Translations under genes and position numbers: made by a program
Notes under the pieces: generated by a model
Told to the model about the DNA's origin: nothing
The model's database searches: none
The model's input: the letters and a program-made list of their open reading frames with translations, nothing else
From: Bacteroidales bacterium
GTDB taxonomy: Bacteria > Bacteroidota > Bacteroidia > Bacteroidales > JAAUTT01
DNA length: 5,071 nt
Assembly (NCBI GenBank): GCA_012031335.1
Contig: JAAUTT010000430.1
Coordinates: 1 to 5,071 of the forward strand
Direction of reading: 5' to 3'
Shown here: positions 3,756 to 5,071 of the stretch, one piece after another
Numbering within the stretch: the first letter of the stretch is position 1
Layout of the letters: every line of letters starts with the position of its first letter

Positions 3756-5071
3756 TTGGGGTTTGTGGCATCGGCTATATAAAGACGTCCTTCGCAACTA
3801 TGTGTTAGGTATAGATAGCCATTATGGTAAACTACTTTTCGGAGTCGATCTGAAGTAGGACCATCACCACCCACAGTAAAAGAAAAAACTTTTTTGGGCT
3901 TATATGGATCAGAAACATCCACAACCAAGCATTTATGATTCGTAAGTGAAGTAATATACAGGTAGTTTTCATTTTTAGCAACCCCCATGGCATCTATCAA
4001 TTCGATATCTCTAAAACTTGAGACAATTTTAGGATGGTATGAATCGGATATATCAATAATAGCAACATTATTGCCAACTCGACATGGAACATAAGCAAAG
4101 TTTCCGTCAACGAGCACGTCTTCAGGTTCATTCAACTCAACAGGATCAAAAATTTTCCCAACCAAGCCTGCTTGAATATCCTTCATAATATCTGTCGAAT
4201 TTGGATACTTTTCGCGATCGGATGTACGGTTAAAAAGGTCTTGCTTTGAAAATGTTGCACGAACAATAAACCCCTTATTTGTACCACCAAAAATTAATAC
4301 AGAATCAGCTTCATTAACAGCGATTATATGATCCAGCCAATCTCCTGCAAATGTTGGTAAAGGTCCGTCGTTTACCCAGGTTTTACCACGATCAAATGAG
4401 ATATAAACGTTTTTCTCATCGGTATAAGTTGTATAAATTAAAGTATTGAAACCCACATACACAAAATCGTCGGCGCTTCCTTTAAGTGTTGCCAATTTCA
4501 CAAATTTTCCCTTATTCCCCTGATTTCCTTCAAAGATGTTACCTGAAGCTGAAGCCTGCACAAAAGTGGTAGCACCTGTATACTCGGTTGCATATAAGGC
4601 TGTAGTATCCATATTATTCCATAGTTCCCAATTCTCTCCATCGTTTTCGCTTCGATAAACACAGCCTTTCCAACCATTAATAATAATGGAATTACCCAAT
4701 AAGGTAAAACGATAAAGTGGTTTATCCGAAACGGAGGCAATTTTGATAAAATTATTTCCATGGTCGATACTTCTGTAAATACTACCTCCATCCGAATCGG
4801 TATCGCTTACCAGAATTGTACCTTGTTTGGTTAAACATAAACCATATGAAAGAGCAAAACCATCCTTGTTTTTCCCAAAGGAAAACCTGGATAATTTTAC
4901 CCAGGTTTTACCATAATCAACTGATCTGAAAAATTCTGCACTTTCATTTATTGCATAACAATTTCCTTTCTCATCGGAATTCAGACATGTAATGCCGAAC
5001 CGTGTCTCCTGTGATGCAAGAAAAGAACTCTTCTCCCATGTCAAACCAAAATCATAACTAGTGAATATCCA
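3743..5071 (-). CDS. Asp-box/LVIVD-repeat protein, N-terminal part (5' end beyond window, frameshifted)
   Basis: The coding frame is open to the right edge, so the true start is outside. The TTG at 5044 is not a start, since repeat sequence (S-Y-D-F-G-L-T-W) continues upstream of it. Counting from the edge codon, five Asp-box motifs S-x-D-x-G-x-T-W lie at about residues 5-12, 50-57, 101-108, 141-148 and 225-232, the third and fourth degenerate. They mark blades of a sortilin/sialidase-type beta-propeller. From about residue 300 the protein changes to LVIVD repeats: A-I-I-D-I-S-D-S-Y-H-P (337-347), L-V-V-D-V-S-D-P-Y-K-P (382-392) and I-A-D-A-T-N-P-K (432-439). The frame then breaks and stops after P-L-N at 3743. 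Joined to the C-terminal part, the visible protein is 620 residues. Both repeat types are typical of exported or surface proteins; the ligand or substrate is unknown. The signal peptide would be outside the window. Confidence 0.92.
   Translation of the reverse strand, partial: WIFTSYDFGLTWEKSSFLASQETRFGITCLNSDEKGNCYAINESAEFFRSVDYGKTWVKLSRFSFGKNKDGFALSYGLCLTKQGTILVSDTDSDGGSIYRSIDHGNNFIKIASVSDKPLYRFTLLGNSIIINGWKGCVYRSENDGENWELWNNMDTTALYATEYTGATTFVQASASGNIFEGNQGNKGKFVKLATLKGSADDFVYVGFNTLIYTTYTDEKNVYISFDRGKTWVNDGPLPTFAGDWLDHIIAVNEADSVLIFGGTNKGFIVRATFSKQDLFNRTSDREKYPNSTDIMKDIQAGLVGKIFDPVELNEPEDVLVDGNFAYVPCRVGNNVAIIDISDSYHPKIVSSFRDIELIDAMGVAKNENYLYITSLTNHKCLVVDVSDPYKPKKVFSFTVGGDGPTSDRLRKVVYHNGYLYLTHSCEGRLYIADATNPKPLN
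3751..3764 (-). other. Frameshift site in the Asp-box/LVIVD gene
   Basis: The minus strand reads ACA AAC CCC AAA CCC CTG AAT TAA in the upstream frame, giving T-N-P-K-P-L-N and a stop. Family-like sequence continues in the -1 frame as ACC CCT GAA TTA (T-P-E-L). Adding one base, for example a fifth C or a fourth A, restores T-N-P-(K/Q)-T-P-E-L. The site is a chain of short runs (A3 C4 A3 C4), where a one-base deletion or a sequencing error is easy. A AAC CCC (3764-3758) also fits the X XXY YYZ form of -1 slippery sites, though CCC is not a usual second codon there. Confidence 0.78.

Noticed and set aside
3637..3858. Plus-strand open frame of 73 codons across the frameshift
   Set aside because: It is antisense to clear LVIVD repeats on both sides of the break and has no motif of its own.
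4498..4791. Minus-strand open frame of 97 codons within the Asp-box region
   Set aside because: It overlaps the Asp-box reading frame, which has strong repeat motifs through the same stretch. The alternative frame shows no domain.

Overview
The window looks like a piece of a Bacteroidota genome, probably a free-living or marine Bacteroidales/Marinilabiliales-type organism, although the exact lineage cannot be fixed from 5 kb. The signs are AT-rich gaps, A/T-rich leaders without Shine-Dalgarno sequences, a lipoprotein with a C-Q-K-D start, an ECF sigma/zf-HC2 anti-sigma pair, and a large protein with Asp-box and LVIVD repeats. Apart from the 3' end of a tRNA at the left edge (plus strand), every gene is on the minus strand and is transcribed from right to left.

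Layout, left to right. Positions 1-37 are the T arm, acceptor strand and encoded CCA of a tRNA, followed by an intrinsic terminator (47-84). Positions 125-3029 hold a five-gene minus-strand cluster. In transcription order it is: ECF sigma factor (2448-3029), membrane-anchored zf-HC2 anti-sigma factor (1969-2400), Spy/CpxP-like membrane-anchored sensor (1390-1957, interrupted by a frameshift), a 106-residue secreted protein with two EF-hand-like loops (1032-1352), and a DUF2202 ferritin-like lipoprotein (125-895). Gaps in the first four genes are 11 to 47 bases. The gap before the DUF2202 gene is 136 bases and may hold an extra promoter. A 15-bp hairpin (3143-3187) separates this cluster from the next gene.

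Positions 3210-5071 hold the 3' part of a large gene that runs off the right edge. It encodes Asp-box (sortilin/BNR-type) repeats followed by seven LVIVD units, enough for one seven-bladed beta-propeller. It is also split by a frameshift, at 3751-3764.

How the genes may work together (inference): the sigma, anti-sigma and Spy-like genes form a typical envelope-stress or metal-sensing circuit. The two downstream genes encode exported proteins with metal-ligand-like motifs and are good candidates for its output. All three exported proteins carry similar Gly/Lys/Arg/Gln-rich basic segments. Both frameshifts sit in or beside short homopolymer runs, and in each case family-typical sequence continues in the new frame. 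Sequencing error, recent mutation and recoding all need to be separated before either gene is called broken.
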